Of a DNA stretch of 64,000 nt, positions 1 to 9,731 are shown piece by piece. The position numbers and the translations under genes were made by a program. How positions within the stretch are numbered: position 1 is the stretch's first letter; the number at the start of each line of letters is the position of its first letter. The stretch covers positions 188,959,520 through 189,023,519 of the forward strand of contig NC_089491.1 of assembly GCF_036850765.1 (NCBI RefSeq). The letters are read 5' to 3'. A model generated the notes under the pieces. The model was not told the DNA's origin. It did not search any database and saw nothing but the letters and a program-made list of their open reading frames with translations. The DNA is from Saccopteryx bilineata (lineage: Eukaryota; Chordata; Mammalia; Chiroptera; Emballonuridae).

Positions 1-889
1 CCCGGCCTCAAATCTACCCACATCTGTGTTCGGGTAACTTTCACAGGCCCATTTCTCTTGTTAGTGCAGGGAGGGGGGGCAGCTGGGCAGCAGCCCTCAT
101 AGCCTTACTGTCCATCTCTGTCCTAGAGAGCATGATGCCATCTACCCCTGTGCCCCACAGCCACACCAAGCAGGCTGCCAGGGGCTCAGTGGGTTTCTGC
201 CTGAATTTCACCCCTAATTCCATCAGCTCTGCCCAGGTATAGGGCTTCATTATCTGGGGAGGAGGCTGTGGCTGCCCCTGAGGGACTCTTGGTTGCTGGG
301 TCTTTACCTTCTTGGTGACCACCAGCTGGGCTCTGAGTCTGTGGACAGCAGTTGCAGCCTGTGCCTCCCCCTCAGAAGAGTCAGAAACACCTGGTCCCAT
401 GACTCAGAGCCACTCTGCTGGCAGCTCCATCTTACGCACCCTCTTCGGCTCCTGTGGCTGCTGGCTCTCAGCCTGAATCTGAGTCTCGAGCTCCTGAACC
501 CACAGTTGTTTCTCCAACAGCTGTCACTGCCAATACTCAGTTTCCAGAGCAAACTGCAACTCATGAACCCATAACTCTTTGTTCAGAGATGGCTCCAGAT
601 CCAGGCGCCATTGGTGCTCAGCCTGCACCTCACACTGCAACTCTCAGACCCTGTTGTTCCTCTCCAGTGTTCACTCCAGTTCATACCTTCGTTGGTGCTC
701 AGTAAGCAGCTCATCCTGGAGCTTTCGACCTCGCTCAGCTTCTTGCACAGAGCTCTTGGTTTCTTCTCGCAGGATTGTTATAAACACCCAGCCCATGGTC
801 CCCACCAAGAACAGCCACTCCTCTATTCTACCCTTCAAGGGTGTCAGTGGCTCCATACCAATCTGCTCCAAACCCTGCCCACTACGCCA
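1..889 (-). pseudogene. Endogenous retrovirus internal region: pre-gag and gag-like remnant
   Basis: Read on the minus strand, the DNA directly below the LTR carries a decayed frame. First comes a short hydrophobic, membrane-segment-like stretch (about 760-830). A Glu/Gln/Leu-rich coiled coil follows (about 470-760), broken by three TGA codons that look like CpG decay of Arg codons. A Pro/Gln-rich linker then leads into a gag-like segment with PYTWAELMELGVKFRQKP (about 180-250). The element runs off the window at its 3' side. It cannot make an intact protein. The gag assignment rests on the WAEL..LG..FRQKP pattern and on position after a 5' LTR; the family is not assigned. Confidence 0.55.
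873..889 (-). other. Retroviral primer-binding-site-like sequence
   Basis: On the minus strand TGGCGTAGTGGGCAGGG starts three bases after the LTR terminus (ATTACA). TGG at this place is the standard start of a retroviral primer-binding site, complementary to a tRNA CCA tail. The priming tRNA is not assigned. Confidence 0.5.
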
Positions 890-891
890 GA

Positions 892-1213
892 TGTAATGCT
901 GGTGGCCAAGGCCAGGTAGGCCCACATTGGATTTGGGCAGACAGTAGAAAAACTGCAGAGCCAGAAAGGGTTGGGCCTTCCGTTTAATAAAGTCTCACAA
1001 TGGGGACAAGCACATAGGCAGGGGAAACCGCCTCTCAGGCAAACAATCAGCAAAATGGCCCCTCACAGTGGCGGGCAGGCAATCCGCGCATCCGCAGTCC
1101 CCCTGAGTGCAAGCACCCATAGCCTTACATAGGCTATGCACACGTGCCTCTACCAGGTGCTTATGCATTAATCAGGCAAAGTGCTTGCAGCTGGTATACC
1201 AGCAAGCCTAACA
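892..1213 (-). mobile_element. ERV LTR (5' LTR of the minus-strand element)
   Basis: On the minus strand it starts TGTTAGGCTTGC and ends ATTACA, the TG...CA pattern of LTRs, followed by a primer-binding-site-like sequence. It is clearly related to the sequence at 1907-2275 over its whole length, for example the shared ACTGTCTGCCC and TTCAGTTC/GCAGTTT blocks. An ATTAAA poly(A) signal variant lies at about 984. Confidence 0.65.
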
Positions 1214-1906
1214 CAGCTGCCCCACATCCCCCCCAAAACCAGCAGCACGACCTGGACCCAACTAAGCTGCCTGCAATCTTGCCTTTTTGAGGTTCAACAA
1301 GATGGTCTGTAATAAATTCCCTCCAGCTCAACCTTCCACAGTTTTGCACACTTCATCTAAACAGAAGAAAGCACAGGTGATCCTGGGTCACACATTGAAT
1401 GACTGACAAGAGAGATAACTCTCAGTTGAGCAAAAACTATTTGAGATGTAGTGCAATATACCTGGAGACTGGACTGCAGTGGCCCAGGGAGAAAACACTG
1501 CCTGAGTGAGCCGAGCCACCTAGAGTGACCATTGAAAGAGATGGTGAGTGAACACAGCACTGAGGAGACTGGAGAAGCACCCAGCGGGTGGGTGTGCAGC
1601 AGGGGAAAAGACTCTCATCATCTCCTACACAGCAGCCTGCTCATCTATCAGAAGAAATGATGTTAATGAAGTCCATAAAAAACAAACAAGAAAAATATGT
1701 TTCTTTCTATACAGCACTTTCCAAGGAAGGTTAGAGATACCATATCTAATAGAACGAGTATGTCCTCACTGGAAAGGGTATATTTCTACAAGGCTGGACC
1801 ATTCCACAGGATCACTTTAGCCTGCTTTGCACTCCCTCAGGAGATTCCTTTTCTCCACCTCTGTGCTCACAAAATAATCCTCTGGTTACTCAATATCTAA
1901 AAGTCT
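1214..1906. other. Interval between two LTRs, nothing recognised
   Basis: No open frame of note and no primer-binding site next to the LTR at 1907. Possibly unique DNA or a heavily decayed internal fragment. Confidence 0.4.
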
Positions 1907-2275
1907 TGTTAATAAGAAGTGGCCGAGGCCAGGCAGGTCCACATTGGATTCGGGCAGACAGTAGAGAAACTGCAGAACTGGAAAGTGTCAGGCCATTCCT
2001 GTTTATTGGAGGCTCACGGACAGGGGAGCAAATAAACAAAGGAAAACCGCTTTTCACAGTGACAGGCAAGGGATCAGGAAAACTGCCCCTCTTGGTAGCA
2101 GCTGAGGGAGTCAACCAACCTCACCTCACAATGGTGGGAGAGTCATCTGGGAGAATTGCCCCCAAGGGAAAGCACCCATAGCTTTTCATAGACTCACATG
2201 TGGTTTTCTGTCACGTGCTCACACACTAATTGTACAAAGTGCTTGCAGCTGGGAAGCCAGCGAGCAAGCCTAACA
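1907..2275 (-). mobile_element. Second related ERV LTR, solo or partner LTR
   Basis: A diverged copy of the LTR at 892-1213 in the same orientation, starting TGTTAGGCTTGC and ending TTAACA. It has a canonical AATAAA (minus strand) at about 2004 and an ACTGTCTGCCC block near the 3' end. About 690 bp separates the two LTRs and holds no recognisable retroviral coding sequence, so this is either a solo LTR or the edge of a separate insertion. Confidence 0.6.
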
Positions 2276-2309
2276 CAGCTGTTTTCCCCACAGTGCCCTA
2301 GGTTCAGTC

Positions 2310-2470
2310 CTCTTAAAGAAGTGCCTGCATATCATAATCACCTGAGGAACTTTAAAACGTCCCTGGAGATTCTAAGCCAGTCAGTCAGAAGTGGGGTCTG
2401 GGGAGCTAGTTTAAAACCCCTCCCAGGTGACAGATGCACATCCAGATGTGGAAGCTACAGCCTTAGACGA
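2310..2470. repeat. MER5-like hAT-Charlie relic
   Basis: It contains a diverged 'atcacctgaggaactttaaaa' pattern and the mirrored 'gtttaaaa...cccaggtga' typical of MER5-type miniature hAT elements. The ends are not preserved. Confidence 0.4.
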
Positions 2471-2542
2471 GTACCTATCAGCCTTCCATGCCCATGAGCA
2501 TAGAGTGGAGTGGAAAGTAAAACAAACACAACTACCAAGCTT

Positions 2543-2660
2543 GTGGTTCTCAGCCATAGCTGTCAGACGGAATCACCTGGGAGCTGCTAACACACAGGTG
2601 CCCAGGACCCCGACCAAGCAAATTCAGTAAGATTCTTCCGGAGGTGGAGGCACAGACAAC
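2543..2660 (+). repeat. MER5-like hAT-Charlie relic, partial
   Basis: It starts GTGGTTCTCAGCC and carries 'ggaatcacctgggagct', the left half of a MER5-type element. The right end is lost. Confidence 0.5.
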
Positions 2661-2719
2661 AAAACTGTTTCAAGTGTTCTCCAGGCCATTGCAGTATGTG
2701 GCTAGGACTAAGAATCATG

Positions 2720-2900
2720 ACTTATATAAGGGGCCAGACAGTGAATGTTTTGGGCTTTGTGGTCAGGTGCACAGTCTGAAACAACTACCTCACTGCCATC
2801 TCGGCACAAAGCAACCACAGACCACAGGAGTAAGAACATGTTTGGTGGGTCCAATCAGCAAGCAGCAAGTGCAGTGTGGCCCAACACCTGCTCTGCGTAG
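2720..2900 (+). repeat. Old DNA-transposon relic
   Basis: The segment 'ggggccagacagtgaatgtt', followed by 'gggctttgtgg' and the 'caactacctcactgccat' block, resembles a common old mammalian hAT-type repeat. Family name not assigned from memory. Confidence 0.4.
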
Positions 2901-2960
2901 AAGACACACAGTCTGGTTACTGGAGAGTGTGTCCCTCAATATAAATATTGGCATTTTAGA

Positions 2961-3572
2961 TTATAGAACACACACAATATTATAAATATTAAACTCTTGG
3001 TGCAGTGCCTGGCTGAATGGGGGCTTGAAAAATAAGTCATACTTGATTACCTTAAAATAGTCCCTTGAACTAGGATGATGCTGATTGCCCTGACAGAAGT
3101 AAGGGTCTGGACCTACATGGCATCTGGTCATTCTTTAGGAACTGCTTTCTTGGGGATGAAATATACCTAGAATATGATCAAGATGGTACCCAGCTCAAAT
3201 TGTTTCATTGCCAAACTTTTAAGAAATATAAATTAATTCTACACAAGTATTCTCAGGAAATAGAAATAAGGAACACTTCTCAACTCATGAAGTCAGCATT
3301 ATCTTGATGCAACACGGGACAAAGAAATTACAAGAAAAGTAAATTACTGTTTAAAAAATTAAAGAAGACAATTTAGGTGATGCAAACAAACTAGAGTACT
3401 TCATGGATGGTCTCCACTTGGAGAAATGTAACATGGGATGGAAAAGAAAGTTTCTATAGGATAAAAAATAACGAACAAGGAAGTAAGTATAGAGCCCAGA
3501 GCTGGTTTGGCGTTTGGGGCTTGGCTGACTGATAACTGTGTTTCTGGCCCAGCAGAGCACTTACAGCAACAT
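2961..3572. other. AT-rich interval, nothing recognised
   Basis: No gene, splice-bordered exon or clear repeat seen. Confidence 0.4.
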
Positions 3573-3587
3573 AAAAGTTATTTAAGT

Positions 3588-3922
3588 GTGACCAGGCGGT
3601 GGCGCAGTGGATAGAGCGTCAGAGTGGGATGCAGAGGACCCAGCTTCGAAACCCCGAGGTTGCCGGCTTGAGCCCAGAAGTCACTGGTTTGACCCCCAAG
3701 GTTGTTGGCTTGAGCCCAAGATCACTGGTTTGAGCAAGGGGTCACTCGCTCTGCGGTAGCCCCCAGGTCAAGGCACATACGAGAACACATCAAGTGTTCT
3801 CCATACAAGACAGCAATCAAAGAACAACTAAGATGCTGCAACAAAGAATTGATGCTTCTCATCTCTCTCCCTTCCTGTCTGTCCCTATCTGTCCCTCTCT
3901 CTCTCTCTGTCAAAAAAAAAGA
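3588..3922 (+). mobile_element. tRNA-derived SINE, type A
   Basis: A tRNA-like head (ggtggcgcagtggatagag, then a diverged TTCGAAACC B box), a CT-rich tail and poly(A). It is flanked by a 15-bp target-site duplication AAAAGTTATTTAAGT at 3573-3587 and 3923-3937. Confidence 0.9.
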
Positions 3923-3945
3923 AAAAGTTATTTAAGTTGCAGTTT

Positions 3946-4275
3946 AGCCTGACCAGGCGGTGGCAGTGGTGGCGCAGTGGATAGAGCGTCGGACTGGGAT
4001 GCAGAGGACCCAGGTTCGAGACCCCAAGGTCGCCAGCTTGAGCACAGGCTCATCTGGTTTGAGCAAAGCTCACCAGCCCAAGGTCGCTGGGTCGAGCAAG
4101 GGGTCACTAGGTCTGCTGAAGGCCCACAGTCAAGGCACATATGAGAAAGCAATCAATGAACAACTATGGTGTCACAACGAAAAACTAATGATTGATGCTT
4201 CTCTCTCCATTCCTGTCAGTCTGTCCCTATCTCTCTCTCTGACTCTCTCTGTTAACAACAACAACAAAAAAAAAA
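3946..4275 (+). mobile_element. tRNA-derived SINE, type A, next to the previous copy
   Basis: A second copy in the same orientation with target-site duplication AAGTTGCAGTTT at 3934-3945 and 4276-4287. Its left duplication overlaps the right duplication of the preceding SINE, so it landed directly in that flank. The head has an extra 'tggcagtgg' step. Confidence 0.9.
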
Positions 4276-4339
4276 AAGTTGCAGTTTGATGTGGCAGCCT
4301 GGGCAGGGACAGCTCCATCTTGGGCCTGGAAACTTACTT

Positions 4340-4720
4340 CAACACTACAAAGTGATATCCCTTATGAACACAAGGTCACAGCAAAATACTAATAAAGTAA
4401 TCAACACATAAAAAAGAGAATACACCTGACCATATGGGGTTTATCCAGAGAATGCAAGGCTGACTCAATATCTGAAAATCACTTAAGATAACGTACCATA
4501 TTAACAGACTAAAGAAAAAAACCCCCGCATGATTCTATCAACAGGTGTAGAAGAAAGCATTACACAACATTCAACATTCACTCATGATAAAATTCTCAAG
4601 AAACCTGGATCCAGCTGATAAAGGGCGTCCACAACAAAACCCATGCAGCTAACACAGTACCCAACGGGATAAGACTAAATGCCTTTTCTCTAAAATTGGG
4701 CAGAAAGCAAGGATAGCCAG
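4340..4720 (+). repeat. Old LINE-1 ORF2 fragment (reverse transcriptase region)
   Basis: A diverged nucleotide match to L1 reverse transcriptase: 'ggggtttatccagagaatgc', then the region equal to the 'aagcatt..acaacattca' block and 'acccatgcagctaacacagt'. Many indels and stops; no open frame. Confidence 0.65.
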
Positions 4721-4939
4721 TTTTTATGTAAATCATACCTCAATAACCTTAAATTTAGAAGATTGTATTGGTGCTTTGAAGCCAGCATTAATACATGTGT
4801 AAGGCCCTTGTTATCAAGGTTCAGTTATATAGCTTATCTTGCAAAAGGCAGTTAGGTGGCCAGTTACTAGGTATTTCATAGTCAAGCCCCCAAATCCAAA
4901 GTTCCTGCATCTGAAAGTGTTTTTCTTCCTCCCTCTGGA

Positions 4940-5121
4940 CCAGTGGTCTAAGTTTGGTCCCTGGATTGGCAGCATCACCATCAGTGAGGACTTGTTAGAA
5001 ATGAAAATTTCAGGCTTGACTCAAACCTCCAGAATCACACACTCTGGGGGTAGGGCCCTGCAATCTGCTTTTCAAAACCTTCCCATGATTCTGATGCACA
5101 AGAACATCTGAGAAGCACTGG
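4940..5121 (+). repeat. MER5A-like hAT-Charlie element
   Basis: It starts CCAGTGGTCTAAG and ends GAGAAGCACTGG, imperfect inverted ends, with an inner 'ggtccctggattggcagcat' and 'ctctgggggtagggccctgc' that fit MER5A-type elements. Nearly full length. Confidence 0.7.
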
Positions 5122-6053
5122 CCTCCGCTGAACTGAGGACCTGTGGCATCTTGGCTTCATTTAGGTTGGGCTTGTGTTGAATACAGTTTTGCAAACTATT
5201 AAAGCCTCATTCAACTTCTTGAATTCAGTGAATCTAGAATTACCTTGTGGAAGGACATCATATTAATATCCTAAAAGTACATTCAGAATTTATTCTTTCC
5301 CATGTTCCTGAACTTCTTCGAGACATAATTGGCAAAGTCCCCAAATTCTTTGTACACGTTAAGATTTCTTTGGATTTGTCTCAGGGAAAAAATGCTGGGC
5401 TCTTAACACCAGCTGGGTTGGGAAATAAAGACTGCAGTGGCAGGAGGGGAACTAGCTTTCTCTGGTAATCTTGACTCCCTCAGGTGAAAACAGTCTCAAG
5501 AAAGAAAGAAATTGCCTCCTTCTGCAATCGTATTCCCACTTCATTCCACCCTAGGGTCCTGTTCAGCATTCCAGACCTCAGACGTTGGGTCTGGCAGGGC
5601 AGGGACTTCAACAGGAGTACTAATTCTGGAGACTCAGATGTGTTTTTGCCGAGTACTGTATCTGTAAGAAATGCCATTCTATAGGCTTCTATAGGTTGGT
5701 TAGAAGATTTGAACTTATTCTTGCCTTAAGGCAGAAGCAGCCACTTCACCATCCCGACATTTTCATATTCTAGTTGCTCAGAACCTTGCTATGAATTGGG
5801 CATGTGACTTCATGTGACCAGGTGGGACACTTGTTTTAGTTGCCTGCCAAAGACAGCTAGCTTTCCTACCTAGCTTCACTGCCTAGCCCACCTCAGACAG
5901 ATAACCAATCCTGGATCACCAAAACCAACTGTCAGATGCCAAGTCCTGTATCTTTCCAAGATCCTGACAGCAAAAACCGATTCAAACAAAACAGCTGAAA
6001 AAAATGACTTATTGGACCATCAGAATCCAAATACTGACTGAACATTTAGTTAT
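5122..6053. other. Non-coding interval, nothing recognised
   Basis: Short open frames only. No splice-bordered exon and no repeat I can name. Confidence 0.4.
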
Positions 6054-6065
6054 AAAAAATTATTG

Positions 6066-8410
6066 GATGTCACGGAAATGGCGCCGTGAGCAGCACGTCC
6101 GACAGCTCTCCCTTAAATCACAACAAATTTATCAACTAGAAACAGAAAAATTTATCCTCGGAGCATTCCGGAGATCCACACAAACTGATAGCGAAAGGAC
6201 TGTTATCACTTGAATCTGAGAGACGAGGGTGTGGAGGAATCTACCACAGGGACGTTCTTTCAAACCGCAAGGAAGTGCGCCTGTGGTGAGTCAGCCCATA
6301 TACTTGGGAACCGCGAGCCGCAGCCGCGAGCGGCCGCCGCGAACCGCCACTGCGAGCGGCCGCCACGAGCAGCCCTGCGCGCGCCCGGTCCGGTTGAGCA
6401 CCGCTGACGTTCCCAGCGGCCCACACACTGCGAGTGGGGGTCGCCGGCCACCGGTGCCCGGAGCGCCACATTCGCACGCGTGCCTTGGGCATTCCACGCC
6501 CCCAGGGCGCCCTGCTGGCCCGCACACCCAGGGGGCTCCATTATCCTGCGCCTGGTGCGGTCCAGCCACAAGCGGCCGGGCGAGCGGGAGAGGCTTGGGA
6601 GATTCTCTCCGTGGGCGGGGCACCTCACCCAGCCATTCAAGCTAACAATCAAGCGTTGGGGGAGGGGCGCGCGCAGGCAGCCTAAAATACCTTCGGAAGC
6701 ACAGATGCGACCCAATCACTGAAATTAGCTTAACCCATAAAATCTGCGCACCCTCGGTTCTAATTGATAAGATCTCTCTCAGTTCAGCATTCCAAGACAA
6801 GAGGCGTGATATTTTTTAGTGCCTCTCGCTAAAGGGGCGGGGGCAACTTCTGATTGATAGAGCCTCCATATTCAGGGATAAACGCTAACAAGAAGGACTT
6901 GGCAGATAATAAGGTCTATACTACACTAGTCGTAAGCAGAGACTAGTGCCTCTTCTTCCCTGCAAAAACAGGCTACAAAGTGTGGAAAGCCTGGGTTGAG
7001 AGGTCCAACTAAATGATAGGTGCTGAACAGTCACCTTGACAACAATTGACTCCCACCCCCGCCTGATTACACTGGAGGCCCTGACTGTCAGAGCCTTTCC
7101 CAAAGCCTTGCACTGAGTGGGGATAGAGTGGGGATTTCCCAGCTCTTTGAGCCTCTTACTCCCCAGGCAGAAGCAGTTGCAGCCTTATAGCTGGATCACC
7201 AGGCTGCTAATTCAGAAAGGGGGGACTAGGAGAGAGAATCCAGGAAAGCAAACTCTCTCATCGTTGGACCCTGCAAACGCCAACAAGCCTTTACTTCCAG
7301 CAAGACTAAAGACAATTATATGACATTGCCATAGAATCCCATCAACTGCAAATCCCTACCTAAGAGTGACACAGGGGCAGAGCCTGGGGTACAGACTCAC
7401 CGACCAGGAAGAGGGAGAGAAAAGAAAAAGGAAGAAGTTAACCTCTCAAAATCAAGAAAAACCCACAGACTTTACAACTTGATCCACTAATTTTTTTTTG
7501 TTGTTGTTGTTGTTTGTTTCTTCTATCTTTTTGCCTTTATTTCCTCCACCTCGGTCCTTCTATTCTCTGCCCATCTTATGCTTCCCCTTTCTTGAACTAC
7601 ACTACCCATGAGTGTTGCATTTTATTTTTCTTCTTTATCCTCACCCTCCTTTAAGGTTATACTCCAAAACACTTAACTCTCACTCTCTCCTCTTTTTTTT
7701 TTTTTTTTTGTCTTGCTTTATTTTGTTTTTTTCTCTTCCTATTTTATTTCTTCCTTCGTTTTTCTCTTTTTCTTATTTTTTCCTTTCTATTCGTTTTTTC
7801 TTTTCTCATTTTACTTTCCTCCCATATAATCCTCAATCACGAACAAATTAGTTAATTTGGGACTCAAGGCTTTTTTTTGGCTTTATTTCTCTTTTTTGCT
7901 TTTGTTTTTATTTTTTTTTCTTGTTTGTTTATTTTTATGGCATTTTGGGTCCTCCCAACCCAAGGTCTCCATTGTATTTAGTCTTCGCTCCACTTAATAC
8001 AACAGATTTTTACTTATTATTTTTATTTTTTCTTCTTTATTATTCTTTTTTGGTCCTTTTTTCTGGTTCCCTCTTATCCCTCTCATTATATCTCTTAGTT
8101 GACCATCACTTACAAGCAAATCATCTTATGCTTGTCTAAGATTTTCTTCCTTTTTTTTTTTTTTTGCATTTAGTAGGTCCCTATTCCCTTTTTTTTGCCC
8201 CTTGAACTCTTCACCCCAAATCAGGCCCTCCATTATAGGCACGATATTTCCCTGAGGAGGGGAGAGGAGGGAAAGAGAAGAGAGAAAAAAAGGGGGAAAT
8301 AATAAATTATTACTGGTTTTTTTTGTGGGGTGTTTTACCTTTTTTTTTTTTTTTTTTACTTTTTACTCTTTATTAATTCTAATTAGTGCTATCAATAAGA
8401 CCACCCTCAG
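6066..8410 (+). promoter_or_regulatory. LINE-1 5' UTR (first copy)
   Basis: 2.3 kb. It starts with a YY1-like AAATGGC and a GTCAC half CRE site. A very CpG-rich block follows (about 6240-6700), then a block shared with the second full-length L1 (about 7040-7440, 'gggatagagtgggg', 'cagctctttgag'), then a long T/C-rich tract (about 7490-8370) directly ahead of ORF1. Apparent open frames in the CpG-rich block are composition effects. Confidence 0.8.
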
Positions 8411-9406
8411 ATGCCAATAAGAAAGAGGAAATCGAATATTATGGATACAAAAGAAAGAGAGGTAACACAAATAGATGTGGAAAAATCTATGGAGAAAAGA
8501 CTTAACATATTGGAAGCCTTGGAGCTAAATGACAGAGAATTTAAAATAGAAATCTTAAAAATACTCAAAGATATACAAGAAAACACAGAAAGGCAATATA
8601 GGGAGATCAGAAAACAACTCAATGAACACAAAGAATATATTACCAAGGAAATTGAAACTATAAAAACAAATCAAACAGAAATGAAAAACTCAATTCACGA
8701 GCTGAAAAACGAGGTAACAAGCTTAGCTAACAGAACAGCCCAGATTGAAGATAGGATTAGTGAAATAGAAGACAAACAACTTGAGGCACAACAGAGAGAA
8801 GAAGAAAGAGACTCAAAAATAATAAAAAACGAGAAAGCCCTACAGGAATTGTCTGACTCCATCAGAAAGAATAACATAAGAATAATAGGTATATCAGAGG
8901 GAGAAGAGAAAGAAAATGGAATGGAGAATATACTCAAACAAATAATAGACGAGAACTTCCCAAGCCTGTGGAAGGAACTAAAGCCTCAAATTCAAGAAGC
9001 AAACAGAACACCAAGTTTTCTTAACCCCAACAAACCCACTCCAAGGCACATCATAATAAAGATGACACAAACCAATGACAAAGAAAAAATCCTCAAGGCA
9101 GCCAGGGAAAAGAAGAGTACAACATATAAAGGAAGGCCTATTAGATTATCATCAGATTTCTCAGCAGAAACTCTACAAGCTAGAAGAGAGTGGACCCCAA
9201 TATTTAAAGCCCTGAAAGAGAGGAACTTTCAGCCAAGAATACTATACCCATCAAAGCTATCCTTCAAGTACGAAGGAGATATAAAAACATTCACAAATAC
9301 AGAAAAGATGAGAGAATTTATCAACAGAAAGCCCCCACTCCAGGAAATACTAAGGGGGGTTTTCCAACCAGATTCAAAGAACAAAAGAAAACAACACCAC
9401 AAGTAA
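8411..9406 (+). CDS. LINE-1 ORF1p, intact frame (331 aa)
   Basis: ORF1p is the RNA-binding chaperone that coats L1 RNA as trimers. The ATG directly follows 'accctcag', and a matching start is found in the other copy at 31102. Residues about 40-150 are a strong coiled coil with heptads ([19 protein letters not shown]). Residues about 154-250 form the RNA-recognition domain ([13 protein letters not shown]). Residues about 252-318 are the C-terminal domain ([22 protein letters not shown]). Length and order fit mammalian ORF1p. It is the only unbroken L1 frame in the window. Confidence 0.9.
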   Translation: MPIRKRKSNIMDTKEREVTQIDVEKSMEKRLNILEALELNDREFKIEILKILKDIQENTERQYREIRKQLNEHKEYITKEIETIKTNQTEMKNSIHELKNEVTSLANRTAQIEDRISEIEDKQLEAQQREEERDSKIIKNEKALQELSDSIRKNNIRIIGISEGEEKENGMENILKQIIDENFPSLWKELKPQIQEANRTPSFLNPNKPTPRHIIIKMTQTNDKEKILKAAREKKSTTYKGRPIRLSSDFSAETLQARREWTPIFKALKERNFQPRILYPSKLSFKYEGDIKTFTNTEKMREFINRKPPLQEILRGVFQPDSKNKRKQHHK

Positions 9407-9731
9407 CAGCTCCACCAAGAACACAATAAAACCAAACTTAAACTGTGACAACAAAGGAAAAAAAGGGGGGAGAGGATGGAGATTAACAGTAGCAAAGGAT
9501 GATGAAGTGCAGAAATACTTATAAGATAGGGTACTACAATGAATATGGTAGGTACCCTTTTCATTACTTAATGGTAACCACCCTTGAAAAAACCACCACA
9601 AAAACACTTGACTTAAAAAAGGTAGCAACAGAGGAAAGAAGTATGGAACACAAACAAACAAAAACAAATGATAGAAAAACAAAAGAGAAGAATCAAACTA
9701 GATACAAAACTAACAGAAAGCAATTTATAAA
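9407..9731 (+). other. L1 inter-ORF spacer (325 nt)
   Basis: A purine-rich stretch between the ORF1 stop and the ORF2 ATG, far longer than the 57 nt seen in the older L1 at 27411-27467. The second full-length L1 has a matching spacer that is partly read through by its ORF1 frame. Confidence 0.7.

Noticed and set aside
6229..6722. Several overlapping open frames of 80-150 codons on both strands
   Set aside because: They all lie in the CpG-rich L1 5' UTR; GC-rich DNA lacks stops by chance and no domain is visible.
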